DNA of 55,925 nucleotides from positions 1 through 55,925 of the forward strand of contig NZ_NESU01000012.1 of NCBI RefSeq assembly GCF_002287135.1, in the 5' to 3' direction. The translations under genes were made by a program, and so were the position numbers. Under the pieces are notes generated by a model. It saw only the letters and a program-made list of their open reading frames with translations. It did no database searches and had not been told where the DNA came from. Shown one piece after another: positions 1-7,987 of this stretch (its first letter is position 1; each line of letters opens with the position of its first letter). The stretch comes from Helicobacter sp. TUL. Lineage in GTDB: Bacteria; Campylobacterota; Campylobacteria; Campylobacterales; Helicobacteraceae.

Positions 1-338
1 CCTTGTGTAGCCATTTGTTGGTTATACTTTCCTACACCCATACCATATCTACTATTAGAAGATATAAATCCTGTATTTGTGCCAAGCTTAGCAACACTTC
101 CACCTGGAGCATAGAAAGCTACATTTTGGAAACTATTTTGCACAAAATTATTAGCAGTATTTATCACACCTACAGTTCTCATACCATTGACACCACCTGC
201 TGCATAACCTGCTGCCGCACTTGCATCTCCCATATCAACTCTATAGCCACCATATACATTAAGGCTACTATCAAAGCTTCCACTATATTGTCCATCTGCA
301 CTAGTAGTAAGGTTAAAGAGACAGCAATTAAAAAGTAA
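1..338 (-). pseudogene. 5'-truncated outer-membrane/autotransporter-like protein fragment, runs off the window
   Basis: The minus-strand frame is open from 338 to the window edge. It encodes a Gly/Ala/Asn/Ser-rich sequence with stretches such as YSGSFDSSLNVYGGYRVDMG and RTVGVINTANNFVQNSF. This composition resembles large Helicobacter outer-membrane or autotransporter (VacA-like) passenger proteins; the family assignment is inference. An in-frame TAA lies at 339-341, and there is no ATG, GTG or TTG before an internal ATG well inside the repeat-like sequence. The 5' part of the gene therefore seems to be missing. The end of the gene is outside the window. The segment 258-308 recurs at 1300-1350 on the far side of the HEPN gene. 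Confidence 0.6.
258..308. repeat. 51-bp direct repeat, copy A
   Basis: This segment matches 1300-1350 in the same orientation at 46 of 51 positions by hand alignment. It lies inside the truncated outer-membrane-like fragment. On the minus strand it encodes TTSADGQYSGSFDSSLN, against TISAYGQYNGNFDSNLN in the other copy. The differences therefore fall as in two paralogous protein-coding segments. Confidence 0.8.
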
Positions 339-388
339 TTATGGATCAATATAAATTGTCAAAATATCTCCCAAAAACTTCAAAATGC

Positions 389-435
389 CCATCCGCTTGT
401 ATTAAAAAAATGTCCATACACTTGTATGAAAATGT
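389..435. promoter_or_regulatory. Tandem 22-25 bp repeats with an inverted repeat, possible operator
   Basis: Two imperfect tandem units lie at 389-413 and 414-435, both of the form CCAT-CTTGTAT-AAAATGT. The second contains the perfect palindrome CATACACTTGTATG at 415-428. They sit just upstream of the likely -10 box of the HEPN gene, where a repressor or activator site would be expected. No regulator gene is adjacent, so the function is inferred from position and symmetry only. Confidence 0.45.
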
Positions 436-460
436 ACATTTTTTAAAGACAAGAAAATAT

Positions 461-466
461 TATAAT
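461..466 (+). promoter_or_regulatory. Probable -10 box (TATAAT) of the HEPN gene
   Basis: A perfect TATAAT lies 35 bases upstream of the start codon. It is followed by a strong ribosome binding site, AAGGAG, at 490-495. The -35 region is AT-rich with no clear consensus, as is common for Helicobacter vegetative promoters. Confidence 0.6.
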
Positions 467-500
467 ACCCTTGCTTTAGAAACAAAAACAAGGAGAAATC

Positions 501-1145
501 ATGGAAACCAAAATTAGTTTATTATCAAAAGAAAGGCTAAGATCTTATGATTATGACATCAGTAAGCATTATGAGAATCTAAAGCTTGTAGGCAAAATTA
601 CTCCAAAAATTGCCACACTAGAAATCATTTTAAGAAACAAGCTTGACCAGAAGTTATCAGAATCCAATAGGCATTGGATGGAGGAATCTAATGATGAAAA
701 TGTTATTAACGCTAGAGAGAAAATAGCTCAAAGAGAACACACTCAAAATCTCTCACACCACCAATATCTTTCGAGAATGAATCTAGGAAATGTCATTTAT
801 CTCATCAAAGAAAACAAAATACAAAACTTTATGATGAATCTAGATACTATTAATTTCAAAAACTATGACCAAAGTAATAGGAATTTCTTTTTAAGAAACA
901 ACAAAAAGAGAAACTTTGGCAATATACATAAGGTAGATATTGTGCTAAGCTTGTTGCACAACATAAGAAACAGAAGCTATCATTGGGAAAATATTTTAAA
1001 AACAACAGAGAAAAATGGGAAATCTTATCCAAGACTAACTACAAAACTAGAAGGGACACACATAGGAATTAATCCACGCAATATAGAAATGTTTTTAGAT
1101 GATCTGATTAAAGTTTTTGATGGTGAGTTTTTGAAATATTGTTAA
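501..1145 (+). CDS. HEPN-domain, Abi-like (abortive-infection type) protein
   Basis: This 214-residue protein has two hallmarks of the Abi_2/AbiD/F-like HEPN group. One is an N-terminal helix with LEIILRN at residues 40-46. The other is a C-terminal R-N-x3-H motif at R156-H161 (RNRSYH), which in HEPN ribonucleases forms the active site. Such proteins act as RNases in phage defence or toxin-antitoxin pairs; that role here is inferred from family. The start is fixed by AAGGAG five bases before the ATG. No nucleotidyltransferase (MNT) antitoxin partner is seen. The gene stands alone between two direct copies of an outer-membrane-gene segment, which suggests insertion or recombination at that locus. 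Confidence 0.7.
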   Translation: METKISLLSKERLRSYDYDISKHYENLKLVGKITPKIATLEIILRNKLDQKLSESNRHWMEESNDENVINAREKIAQREHTQNLSHHQYLSRMNLGNVIYLIKENKIQNFMMNLDTINFKNYDQSNRNFFLRNNKKRNFGNIHKVDIVLSLLHNIRNRSYHWENILKTTEKNGKSYPRLTTKLEGTHIGINPRNIEMFLDDLIKVFDGEFLKYC

Positions 1146-1299
1146 TAAACGTTATATAGAAGAGAATGGGACACAAGGAGTCCCTTGAATTTCAAAAATG
1201 ATTATATTTGCTACCTACTTAAAAAATACTGAACTTTTCTCTTTGAAGTAGCCTTAATCCAAAATAGAAGGTAAGGTTTATGGATAAGATTCAAACAAT

Positions 1300-1350
1300 A
1301 TTAAGGTTACTATCAAAGTTTCCATTATATTGTCCATATGCACTAATAGT
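1300..1350. repeat. 51-bp direct repeat, copy B (outer-membrane gene remnant)
   Basis: This is the partner of 258-308. On the minus strand the coding frame stops just beyond the match (NLNIV, then TGA), and nothing homologous continues on either side. It therefore looks like a relic of a paralogous outer-membrane gene. It ends about 15 bases from the 3' end of the SMP-30-like gene. The rest of 1146-1299 holds only a weak hairpin near 1165-1183 (GGGAC...GTCCC). Confidence 0.7.
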
Positions 1351-1364
1351 GGTATTTTTGTCAA

Positions 1365-2312
1365 TTACTCAGGCAAGTCAATCCTTAGAAGTTCTGTATT
1401 AGCTGTTATATACAGCACCGGTTTATTAGCCTCATTCACACCAAAGGCAAGATTTCCTACGACATTACCCACGATTATCTCACCAAGCAGTGTGCCATTT
1501 GGAGAAAAAACCAAGACTCTATTTTTGCCACTTGACCATACATTGCCTTTAGAATCTACCTTGATTCCATCAGGAAAGCCCTCTTTAAAAGTTGCAAAAA
1601 TGCGTTCTTGACTTAGATTGTTATCCTTATCAAGAGTGTAGGCAATAATGTGTGCATGTAGTGTGGGATCGTTGGAATTATATGCTTTTTGAGAATCTGC
1701 AATATAGAGTGTCTTTTCATCAGGAGATAGAGCTAATCCATTTGGGGCTTTAATGAATGGCGTATCAAGACGCACAATGGTATTGCTTGAAGGCGTATAG
1801 CGATAGACATATTCGCCATCTTGCTCGATTGTGCCACCATAGCTTTCTTGTGTATTGCGTATCCCAAAGGCTGGATCAGTAAAATAGATATCTCCATTAC
1901 TATGTGTAATACAGTCATTTGGGCTATTAAATTTCTTACCCTTATAAGAATCTATAAGCACAATCCATTTACCATTTTCGAATTTTTCAATGCCTCTTTT
2001 GCCGTGTGAAGCTGCTATGAGATTACCTTTGGTATCTAAAGTATGTCCATTTTGAAAATGCGATATTGGAAGATAGACACTAATGCCTTCTTTTTCATCA
2101 TACTTTAAGAGTTTATTTGCCTTTACATCACTAAAGATAAGACTTTTATCTGGAAGGACAACTGGTCCCTCAAGCCATACTCCTTTGTCATATAGGATAA
2201 AGGCTTTAGCATCTTTATCAATAAGTGTATAAAAGCTTGTATCATAGGCTTTTATCTGTATATCTTTGGTGCGTGGAGTAGATTCTTGTGCATAGAGTTG
2301 GGTTGTTTGCAA
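1365..2312 (-). CDS. SMP-30/gluconolactonase-like beta-propeller protein, probably exported; signal peptide region frameshifted
   Basis: The 315-residue open frame shows SMP-30/gluconolactonase/LRE features: WLEGP near the N-terminus, NSPND in the middle, PNGLALSPD, and FPDGIKVDSKGNVW. These supply the Glu, Asn and Asp metal ligands of the family, which hydrolyses lactones or related esters. The frame begins at TTG 2312, and the only upstream codons in frame read hydrophobic residues after a TAG. An ATG at 2365 with AAGGA at 2371-2375 starts a signal-peptide-like sequence (MPTLCTTLARSVLVLSL) in another frame. An ancestral gene probably began at 2365 and shifted frame between about 2345 and 2315. 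The sequence LYAQE would fit a signal-peptidase site. Substrate unknown. Confidence 0.7.
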   Translation of the reverse strand: MQTTQLYAQESTPRTKDIQIKAYDTSFYTLIDKDAKAFILYDKGVWLEGPVVLPDKSLIFSDVKANKLLKYDEKEGISVYLPISHFQNGHTLDTKGNLIAASHGKRGIEKFENGKWIVLIDSYKGKKFNSPNDCITHSNGDIYFTDPAFGIRNTQESYGGTIEQDGEYVYRYTPSSNTIVRLDTPFIKAPNGLALSPDEKTLYIADSQKAYNSNDPTLHAHIIAYTLDKDNNLSQERIFATFKEGFPDGIKVDSKGNVWSSGKNRVLVFSPNGTLLGEIIVGNVVGNLAFGVNEANKPVLYITANTELLRIDLPE

Positions 2313-2491
2313 GACAAAGACAACACAAGCACAGATCTAGCTAAGGTCGTGCAGAGAGTAGGCATACTTATCCTTTGTAGTGATAATAAATGTGGTATTG
2401 TAGCGTATTGCACATTATAATTAGGCTAGTGTGATATCGCTACATCTTACAAAAAATCATCAATCTAACAAGAGATTAACAAAAGAGATTC

Positions 2492-2497
2492 TATAAT
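2492..2497 (+). promoter_or_regulatory. Probable -10 box of the hslV operon
   Basis: TATAAT lies 36 bases before the hslV start codon, in an AT-rich intergenic region, with AAGGAAG just before the ATG. This is the likely promoter for hslV-hslU-era-csd6. Confidence 0.55.
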
Positions 2498-2527
2498 GTT
2501 GAGATTCTAAAATTTCTAAGGAAGATT

Positions 2528-3073
2528 ATGTTTGAAGCAACTACGATACTAGGCTATAAAGGCGAATACAATGGCAAACAATATGCGATTATTGGTGGCG
2601 ATGGGCAAGTGACTTTTGGAAATTGTGTCCTCAAAGGGAATGCGACTAAGATTCGCACACTATATAATGACAAAATTTTAAGCGGTTTTGCAGGAAGCAC
2701 TGCTGATGCTTTTAGTCTTTTTGATATGTTTGAGCGTATCTTGGAGGGCAAAAAAGGCGAGTTGGTGCGTTCTGTGCTAGAATTTAGCAAACAATGGCGA
2801 AGTGATAAGTATTTGCGAAAACTTGAGGCGATGATGATTGTGCTTAATAAAGATCATATTTTTATTCTTAGTGGCACAGGTGATGTGGTTGAGCCTGAAG
2901 ATGGTAAGATTGCAGCTATTGGCAGCGGCGGGAATTATGCCCTAAGTGCGGCTAGAGCATTGGATAGAATGGCAGAGATTGAGCCTAGAGTGCTTGTAGA
3001 AGAATCATTAAAAATCGCAGGCGAATTGTGTATCTACACAAATACAAATATTAAGATATTGGAGTTAGCATAA
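2528..3073 (+). CDS. hslV: ATP-dependent protease subunit HslV
   Basis: HslV is the N-terminal-threonine peptidase of the HslUV (ClpQY) cytoplasmic protease. The 181 residues cover the whole family: TTILGYK at the N-terminus, where the nucleophile threonine is exposed after removal of four residues, then [34 protein letters not shown] and [16 protein letters not shown]. The C-terminus contains the CIYTN motif. It is followed one base later by hslU, its chaperone ATPase, so the two are cotranscribed. Confidence 0.95.
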   Translation: MFEATTILGYKGEYNGKQYAIIGGDGQVTFGNCVLKGNATKIRTLYNDKILSGFAGSTADAFSLFDMFERILEGKKGELVRSVLEFSKQWRSDKYLRKLEAMMIVLNKDHIFILSGTGDVVEPEDGKIAAIGSGGNYALSAARALDRMAEIEPRVLVEESLKIAGELCIYTNTNIKILELA

Positions 3074-3074
3074 A

Positions 3075-4406
3075 ATGGATAAAGAAAATATGACCCCGCG
3101 ACAAATTGTTGCGTATTTAGATGATTATATTATCGGACAACAAGAAGCCAAAAAGTGCGTGGCAGTTGCATTGCGAAACCGCTATCGTAGAATGAAGCTT
3201 GAAAAGGAAGTGCAAGAGGAAATTACGCCCAAAAATATTTTAATGATTGGTTCTACAGGTGTGGGTAAAACTGAAATTGCACGGCGAATGGCTAAGATTA
3301 TGGGCTTACCATTTGTCAAAGTAGAGGCAAGTAAATATACCGAAGTGGGATTTGTGGGGCGCGATGTAGAATCTATGGTGCGAGATTTGGTGCTTGCAAG
3401 TGTTAATCTTGTCGAAAAAGAATACAAAGAGGAGCAGCAAGAAGCCATACAAGAATATATTCTTAACAAAATTACACGCAAGATTCTCCCACCTTTGCCA
3501 CATAGCGTGAGTGAGCAAAAAAAGGCAGAATATGAACAAAGTTTTGCCAAGATGAAGCAAAAAGTGCGCGATGGAGAAATGGATTCCTTAGTCATTGAGA
3601 TTGAAGTAAGCAAAAATATTTCACTAAATGATGAAAATATGCCTCCAGAAATGTTAAAAGTCCAAGAATCTATCATCAAAGTTTTGAGCGCTCAAGAACA
3701 AACCCAAAAACGCGAAATGAGTGTCAAAGAGGCAAAAGAAGTGCTTTTGTATGAGGCAACAAAGGAATGCCTAGATTATGATCTTATCAAACAAGAGGGG
3801 CTAAGACGTGCTGAACAAAAGGGCGTTATTTTTATCGATGAGATTGATAAAATTGCTGTAGGTGGCAAAGATGGATCTCGACAAGATCCAAGTAAAGAGG
3901 GAGTGCAAAGAGACTTGCTACCTATTGTTGAGGGTAGTGTGGTAAATACCAAATATGGACAGATTCGCACAGATTATATACTTTTTATTGCCGCAGGTGC
4001 TTTTCATTTTAGTAAGCCTAGCGATTTGATTCCAGAATTACAGGGGCGATTTCCATTACGAGTAGAATTAGAGAATCTCACACAAGAAAGTTTGTGTAAG
4101 ATTCTCACACAAGTTAAAAGCTCTATTATCCGCCAATACCAGCTTTTATTGCAAACAGAAGATATTACTTTAGAATTTGAAGATGAGGCTATTAAAGAAT
4201 TGGCAAGGCTTTCATTTAATGCCAATGAAAAAACAGAAGATATTGGCGCACGACGCTTACATACGACTATAGAGCGCGTGTTAGAGGATATAAGTTTTGA
4301 GTGCGAGGAATACATAGGCAAGGAAGTTGTCATTACCGCAGAAATGGTGCGTCAAAAACTTGGGGAACTTGTAGAGAATGTAGATTTAGCTCGTTATATT
4401 TTGTAG
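3075..4406 (+). CDS. hslU: ATP-dependent protease ATPase subunit HslU
   Basis: HslU is the AAA+ unfoldase that feeds substrates into HslV. The 443-residue protein has the N-terminal TPRQIVAYLDDYIIGQ motif, Walker A GSTGVGKTE near residue 60, and a variable I domain at roughly 110-240. Walker B IFIDEIDKI follows, with the sensor region GARRLHTTIERVLEDISFE after it. It ends in DLARYIL, matching the conserved HslU tail that inserts into HslV. The start codon is one base after the hslV stop. Confidence 0.96.
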   Translation: MDKENMTPRQIVAYLDDYIIGQQEAKKCVAVALRNRYRRMKLEKEVQEEITPKNILMIGSTGVGKTEIARRMAKIMGLPFVKVEASKYTEVGFVGRDVESMVRDLVLASVNLVEKEYKEEQQEAIQEYILNKITRKILPPLPHSVSEQKKAEYEQSFAKMKQKVRDGEMDSLVIEIEVSKNISLNDENMPPEMLKVQESIIKVLSAQEQTQKREMSVKEAKEVLLYEATKECLDYDLIKQEGLRRAEQKGVIFIDEIDKIAVGGKDGSRQDPSKEGVQRDLLPIVEGSVVNTKYGQIRTDYILFIAAGAFHFSKPSDLIPELQGRFPLRVELENLTQESLCKILTQVKSSIIRQYQLLLQTEDITLEFEDEAIKELARLSFNANEKTEDIGARRLHTTIERVLEDISFECEEYIGKEVVITAEMVRQKLGELVENVDLARYIL

Positions 4407-4413
4407 GCGACAT

Positions 4414-5346
4414 ATGCAAGATAAACAAACGCGTTGTGGGTTTGTGGCGACTTTGGGCAGACCAAATGCGGGCAAAAGCACATTATTAAACGCCCTCCTT
4501 GGGCAAAAGATTTCTCTCACCTCGCATAAGGCAAATGCCACAAGAAAACAATTACAAATAATTATGCAGCATAGCGGTGTAGATACGCGCGGATCTTATG
4601 ATGCGCAAATTATTTTTGTTGATACACCAGGAATACATCATCAAGAAAAGCTTCTTAATCAATATATGCTTCATCAATCGCTTCGCGCGATGAATGATTG
4701 TGATTTGGGCATTTATCTTGCGCCTGTAAGTGATGAGGTGCGATATTATGAGGAGTTTTTGAATCTCTCGCGCGATAAATCTGTGCATAATAAACACATT
4801 CTACTTATTAGCAAAACTGATATGGTTGATAAGACTACTTTGATGAAAAAAATTGCGCAATATCAGCAGTATCAATCCCATTATTTAGCGCTTGTCCCTA
4901 TGAGTGTAAAGAAAGGATTTTATCCAAAAGATTTATTAGAATCTATAGCGCTTTTTTTACCAGATTCTGCATTTTTGTTTGATGAGGAATGTATAACGAC
5001 TGCACAAACGCGTGAAATTGTCAAAGAACTTATACGCGAGAGTGTTTTTGAGAATCTTAGTGATGAGATTCCATATGAGAGTGATGTGGTGATTGAGCGC
5101 TATGAGGAAGGCGAAATTGAGCGAATCTATGCTACAATAATTGTCGAAAAACAAAGCCAAAAGGGCGTAGTGATAGGTGCAAAGGCACAGACTATTAAGC
5201 GTATTGGCATACTCGCACGCAAAAATATCGAACTTTTTTTGGATAAACAGGTGTTTTTAAAGCTCGAAGTGAGTGTGCAAAAGGGTTGGAGCAAGGAAAC
5301 CAAGAAGCTTAAAAAGATAGGCTATGATTGCGCGGATATGCTATAA
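4414..5346 (+). CDS. era: GTPase Era, 16S rRNA maturation factor
   Basis: Era is a GTPase that binds the 3' end of 16S rRNA and assists 30S subunit assembly. The 310 residues contain G1 GRPNAGKSTLLNALLG, G3 DTPGIH, and a C-terminal KH domain with the GAKA loop (VVIGAKAQTIKRIG). The usual NKxD specificity motif reads SKTD here (LLISKTDMV). It lies seven bases after hslU in an order (hslV-hslU-era-csd6) also found in H. pylori. Confidence 0.94.
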   Translation: MQDKQTRCGFVATLGRPNAGKSTLLNALLGQKISLTSHKANATRKQLQIIMQHSGVDTRGSYDAQIIFVDTPGIHHQEKLLNQYMLHQSLRAMNDCDLGIYLAPVSDEVRYYEEFLNLSRDKSVHNKHILLISKTDMVDKTTLMKKIAQYQQYQSHYLALVPMSVKKGFYPKDLLESIALFLPDSAFLFDEECITTAQTREIVKELIRESVFENLSDEIPYESDVVIERYEEGEIERIYATIIVEKQSQKGVVIGAKAQTIKRIGILARKNIELFLDKQVFLKLEVSVQKGWSKETKKLKKIGYDCADML

Positions 5347-5359
5347 AAGGAGTGAAGCC

Positions 5360-6388
5360 TTGAGAGAAAAAATCTTAAGAATCTGTATGTGTTGTTGTGT
5401 ATTTTTGGGGGTGGGTATGGCACAATCCCCACAAGAACCTCTTGATGAAGCTACTTTTGAGCTTATCAAGCTTTATCAACAAAAGGGCTTAGCAAGTGTG
5501 CAAGAAAAATTAGAATCCTATTTGCTCTCCCCATCATATTGGTTAAGAGTGATAGGGCAAAAAGATGTGAGTTATGGATATTTTCAAAATGCTCGTTATG
5601 TTTTTGTATCAAACAAGGCGATACCTGATTTGAGATTATTTAAGGTAACTAATCAAGGTTTTGATTTGCTAGGGAACTCTAGCGCATTAGTAGCTAAGGG
5701 CAAAGGACACAAAAAGCTTGAAGGCGATTTGACGACACCTATTGGCGTGTATGATCTCACTGCTAGACTTAGCAATCTTCCGCCATATTATGGTCCATTA
5801 GCCTTTGCTACAGATTATCCAAACACATATGATAGATCGCTAAAACGCACAGGTAGCGGGATTTGGATTCATGGTTTGCCATTAGATGGCAATAGAGAGG
5901 AGCTCAATACAAAAGGGTGTATCGCTATTGATAATGAGATTTTGAAAAAATATGATAGTTTGGTGGATTATAAAGATACGGTTGTGATTATTTCTGAAGG
6001 AGATTTACACACAATGGACGCCACACAAGCTGCACAGATTCTTGCTGGGCTTTATCAGTGGAAGGAAATGTGGCAAAAAGGTGATTTGGCAGGATATTTG
6101 GATTTTTATGATACGCAAAATTTTATCCGACAAGATGGTATGCGATATAAGGCGTTTGCTGAATACAAAAGTCGTGTATTTGCCAAAAATGAGGAAAAAC
6201 AAATCGAACTTAGTGCAATTGATATCGTGCCATTTCCAAATGAAGAGGGCAGAGAAATGTATCGTGTGAATTTTCGACAAGATTATAAAGCCTCACTGAA
6301 TGGCAGGGTAAGCTTTAGCTCAAATCATCGCAAAGATCTTTATGTATGGTTAGAGAATGGAAAAATGAAGATTCTTAGTGAAAAATAA
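5360..6388 (+). CDS. csd6: Periplasmic L,D-carboxypeptidase Csd6-like (L,D-transpeptidase fold)
   Basis: Csd6 of H. pylori trims peptidoglycan tetrapeptides to tripeptides and is needed for helical cell shape. This protein has an L,D-transpeptidase/YkuD-type catalytic domain with H171 (IHGLPLDG) and C187 in TKGCIAIDN, followed by a C-terminal NTF2-like region. I place the start at TTG 5360. It follows AAAGGAG at 5346-5352 and gives a clean signal peptide (REKILRICMCCCVFLGVGMA). The frame also has an ATG at 5324 inside era, which would put extra charged residues before the signal. From 5360 the protein is 342 residues. Its place after era matches H. pylori. Confidence 0.88.
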   Translation: MREKILRICMCCCVFLGVGMAQSPQEPLDEATFELIKLYQQKGLASVQEKLESYLLSPSYWLRVIGQKDVSYGYFQNARYVFVSNKAIPDLRLFKVTNQGFDLLGNSSALVAKGKGHKKLEGDLTTPIGVYDLTARLSNLPPYYGPLAFATDYPNTYDRSLKRTGSGIWIHGLPLDGNREELNTKGCIAIDNEILKKYDSLVDYKDTVVIISEGDLHTMDATQAAQILAGLYQWKEMWQKGDLAGYLDFYDTQNFIRQDGMRYKAFAEYKSRVFAKNEEKQIELSAIDIVPFPNEEGREMYRVNFRQDYKASLNGRVSFSSNHRKDLYVWLENGKMKILSEK

Positions 6389-6400
6389 TAAGGGCATATT

Positions 6401-6922
6401 TTGTTTGGGTTGCGTAGGTTAGTTTTTTGCGTGATAGGATTCTTATGTATTGCCAATACATTAGAATCTTGTGATGAGAATTCGGAATGCCTTATAGAAT
6501 CTAGCCCAACACCGCAATTAATATGGGAAGAAGTTGGCGGATGTGGGGATATGTGTAGCACTTATGAGGCTGTATATATGGGAAATCTAAAAGACGCTTA
6601 TAGAATCCTTTGGCAAAAACATGGAGAGCCACAAGATACACAAGATGCGGAAATGCACGATAAGGCAGGAGATGCTTGTCCGGGGATTGTTGATCCTAGT
6701 GTGATAGAGGAATTTTTTTATCAACATAGGAGTTTTACTACTCCGTATAGCGATGATAGCAATAGCACACAAGAAAGCGGATATGAATCTTTGCGTTATG
6801 AGTTTAATAAAGATTCTCTACAGATTAAGCGCAATTGTTGGGGTGGCGGAGGATTTGAATTTAGATTACGCGAAATAGATGGCAAACGCACTATTATCAC
6901 ACAAGATGCAAGTGCTGATTGA
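6401..6922 (+). CDS. Small cysteine-containing secreted protein of unknown function
   Basis: The 173-residue product starts at a TTG with a modest AGGG upstream. It begins with a signal peptide (FGLRRLVFCVIGFLCIANTLESC). The LESC sequence could be a poor lipobox. The mature part is acidic, with seven further cysteines and a glycine run (CWGGGGFEF) near the C-terminus. I do not recognise a domain. It follows csd6 by 12 bases and is probably the last gene of that transcription unit, so an envelope role is possible. An ATG start is absent, which leaves the exact N-terminus uncertain. Confidence 0.6.
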   Translation: MFGLRRLVFCVIGFLCIANTLESCDENSECLIESSPTPQLIWEEVGGCGDMCSTYEAVYMGNLKDAYRILWQKHGEPQDTQDAEMHDKAGDACPGIVDPSVIEEFFYQHRSFTTPYSDDSNSTQESGYESLRYEFNKDSLQIKRNCWGGGGFEFRLREIDGKRTIITQDASAD

Positions 6923-6978
6923 TATAGCATTCAAAATTTGTAATATATTGGCGTAATTTTAGGGAGATAAAGCAAAAA

Positions 6979-6996
6979 TTGGCATAACATTTGCTT
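6979..6996 (+). promoter_or_regulatory. Sigma-54 (RpoN) promoter of flgB
   Basis: The sequence TTGGCATAACATTTGCTT matches the -24/-12 consensus, with GG at 6981-6982 and GC at 6993-6994 separated by exactly 10 bases. It lies about 40 bases before the flgB start. Middle flagellar genes of Helicobacter are known to be driven by RpoN with FlgR, so this is a well supported promoter. Confidence 0.9.
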
Positions 6997-7034
6997 ATTT
7001 CTGTGTGTAGAAAATCCACATACAAGGAAGGTGC

Positions 7035-7469
7035 ATGGAAGCTCTAAAGGACACATCAATAGTATATCCACTCGTATACAAGGCGTTGGATTATCGCTCA
7101 TTGCGTCAAGATTTGATTTCTTCAAATATCGCTAATGTCGATACACCCTTTTATCGTCCCAAGGATATTAGTTTTGAGCAATACTTAGCTAGGGAAAGCA
7201 ATAAGGTTTTTAAAAAGCATGTAGATCGTGAATTGCCTATGCTTAAAACTTCACCATTACATATAGATGGTAAGCGTAGCGATCTTGATAGAGCAGATAT
7301 GTTTATACGCGATGGACATTTAGCTCGTAACGATGGCAATAGTGTAGATTTAGATGTAGAAACAAGTGAAATGGGTAAAAATAGCGTAATGTATCAAGCC
7401 CTAACAAGTGCGCTAAGAAAGCATAAAGGGATTTTTAGTTACGCCTTAGATTCTGGGAAAAATATATAA
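7035..7469 (+). CDS. flgB: Flagellar basal-body rod protein FlgB
   Basis: FlgB forms the proximal rod of the flagellar basal body. The 144 residues carry the N-terminal rod signature (YRSLRQDLISSNIANVDTPFYRPKDISFE) and a C-terminal helix (VMYQALTSALRKHKGIFSYAL) that packs in the rod. The gene follows a sigma-54 promoter and is followed by flgC and fliE in the usual order, with 10- and 13-base gaps. An AAGGAAGG site precedes the ATG. Confidence 0.95.
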   Translation: MEALKDTSIVYPLVYKALDYRSLRQDLISSNIANVDTPFYRPKDISFEQYLARESNKVFKKHVDRELPMLKTSPLHIDGKRSDLDRADMFIRDGHLARNDGNSVDLDVETSEMGKNSVMYQALTSALRKHKGIFSYALDSGKNI

Positions 7470-7479
7470 GGATTAAGAT

Positions 7480-7974
7480 ATGTCATTTTTATCAAGTTTT
7501 GATATTAGCGGTTATGGGCTTTCGGCTCAAAGGGTGCGCACAAATATCATTTCTTCAAATATTGCCAATGCCAATACTACACGCACCGATGAGGGCGGTC
7601 CATATAGAAGACGTGAAGTTGTGTTTCGAGCCTTTGATTTTAATAAGATTCTTAATGAGCGTTTGGGAAAAGACAATAATCAATTACGCTATGAAGATCC
7701 ACTAGATGAGGGGGATTTTGGAAAAGAACCAAAACCTGCTATAATGAGTGTGTATATTCATAAGATTGTGCGCGATGATCGCCAACCACTGATGAAATAC
7801 GATCCAAGCCACCCAGATGCAAACTCTGAAGGGTATGTAGCGTATCCAAATGTTAATCCAGTGGTGGAAATGGCCGATTTGATAGAGGCAACAAGAGCTT
7901 ACCAAGCCAATGTAAGCGCTTTTCAAAGTGCAAAGAATATGGCGAGTAATGCCATTAGTATGTTTCAAGCATAG
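7480..7974 (+). CDS. flgC: Flagellar basal-body rod protein FlgC
   Basis: FlgC is a proximal rod subunit. The 164-residue protein has the rod motif with NIISSNIANANTTRT near the N-terminus and the conserved C-terminal VEMADLIEATRAYQANVSAF segment. It sits between flgB and fliE and is probably cotranscribed from the sigma-54 promoter upstream of flgB. Confidence 0.95.
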   Translation: MSFLSSFDISGYGLSAQRVRTNIISSNIANANTTRTDEGGPYRRREVVFRAFDFNKILNERLGKDNNQLRYEDPLDEGDFGKEPKPAIMSVYIHKIVRDDRQPLMKYDPSHPDANSEGYVAYPNVNPVVEMADLIEATRAYQANVSAFQSAKNMASNAISMFQA

Positions 7975-7987
7975 TTAGGAGAGAGAA

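Noticed and set aside
389-435. Tandem repeats as a CRISPR array
   Set aside because: Only two imperfect units with no spacers and no cas genes.
1165-1183. Terminator after the HEPN gene
   Set aside because: The GGGAC/GTCCC stem is short and lacks a T-tract.
5324-5359. Csd6-like start at ATG 5324
   Set aside because: It would add 12 residues including charged ones before the signal peptide; TTG 5360 has the ribosome site.
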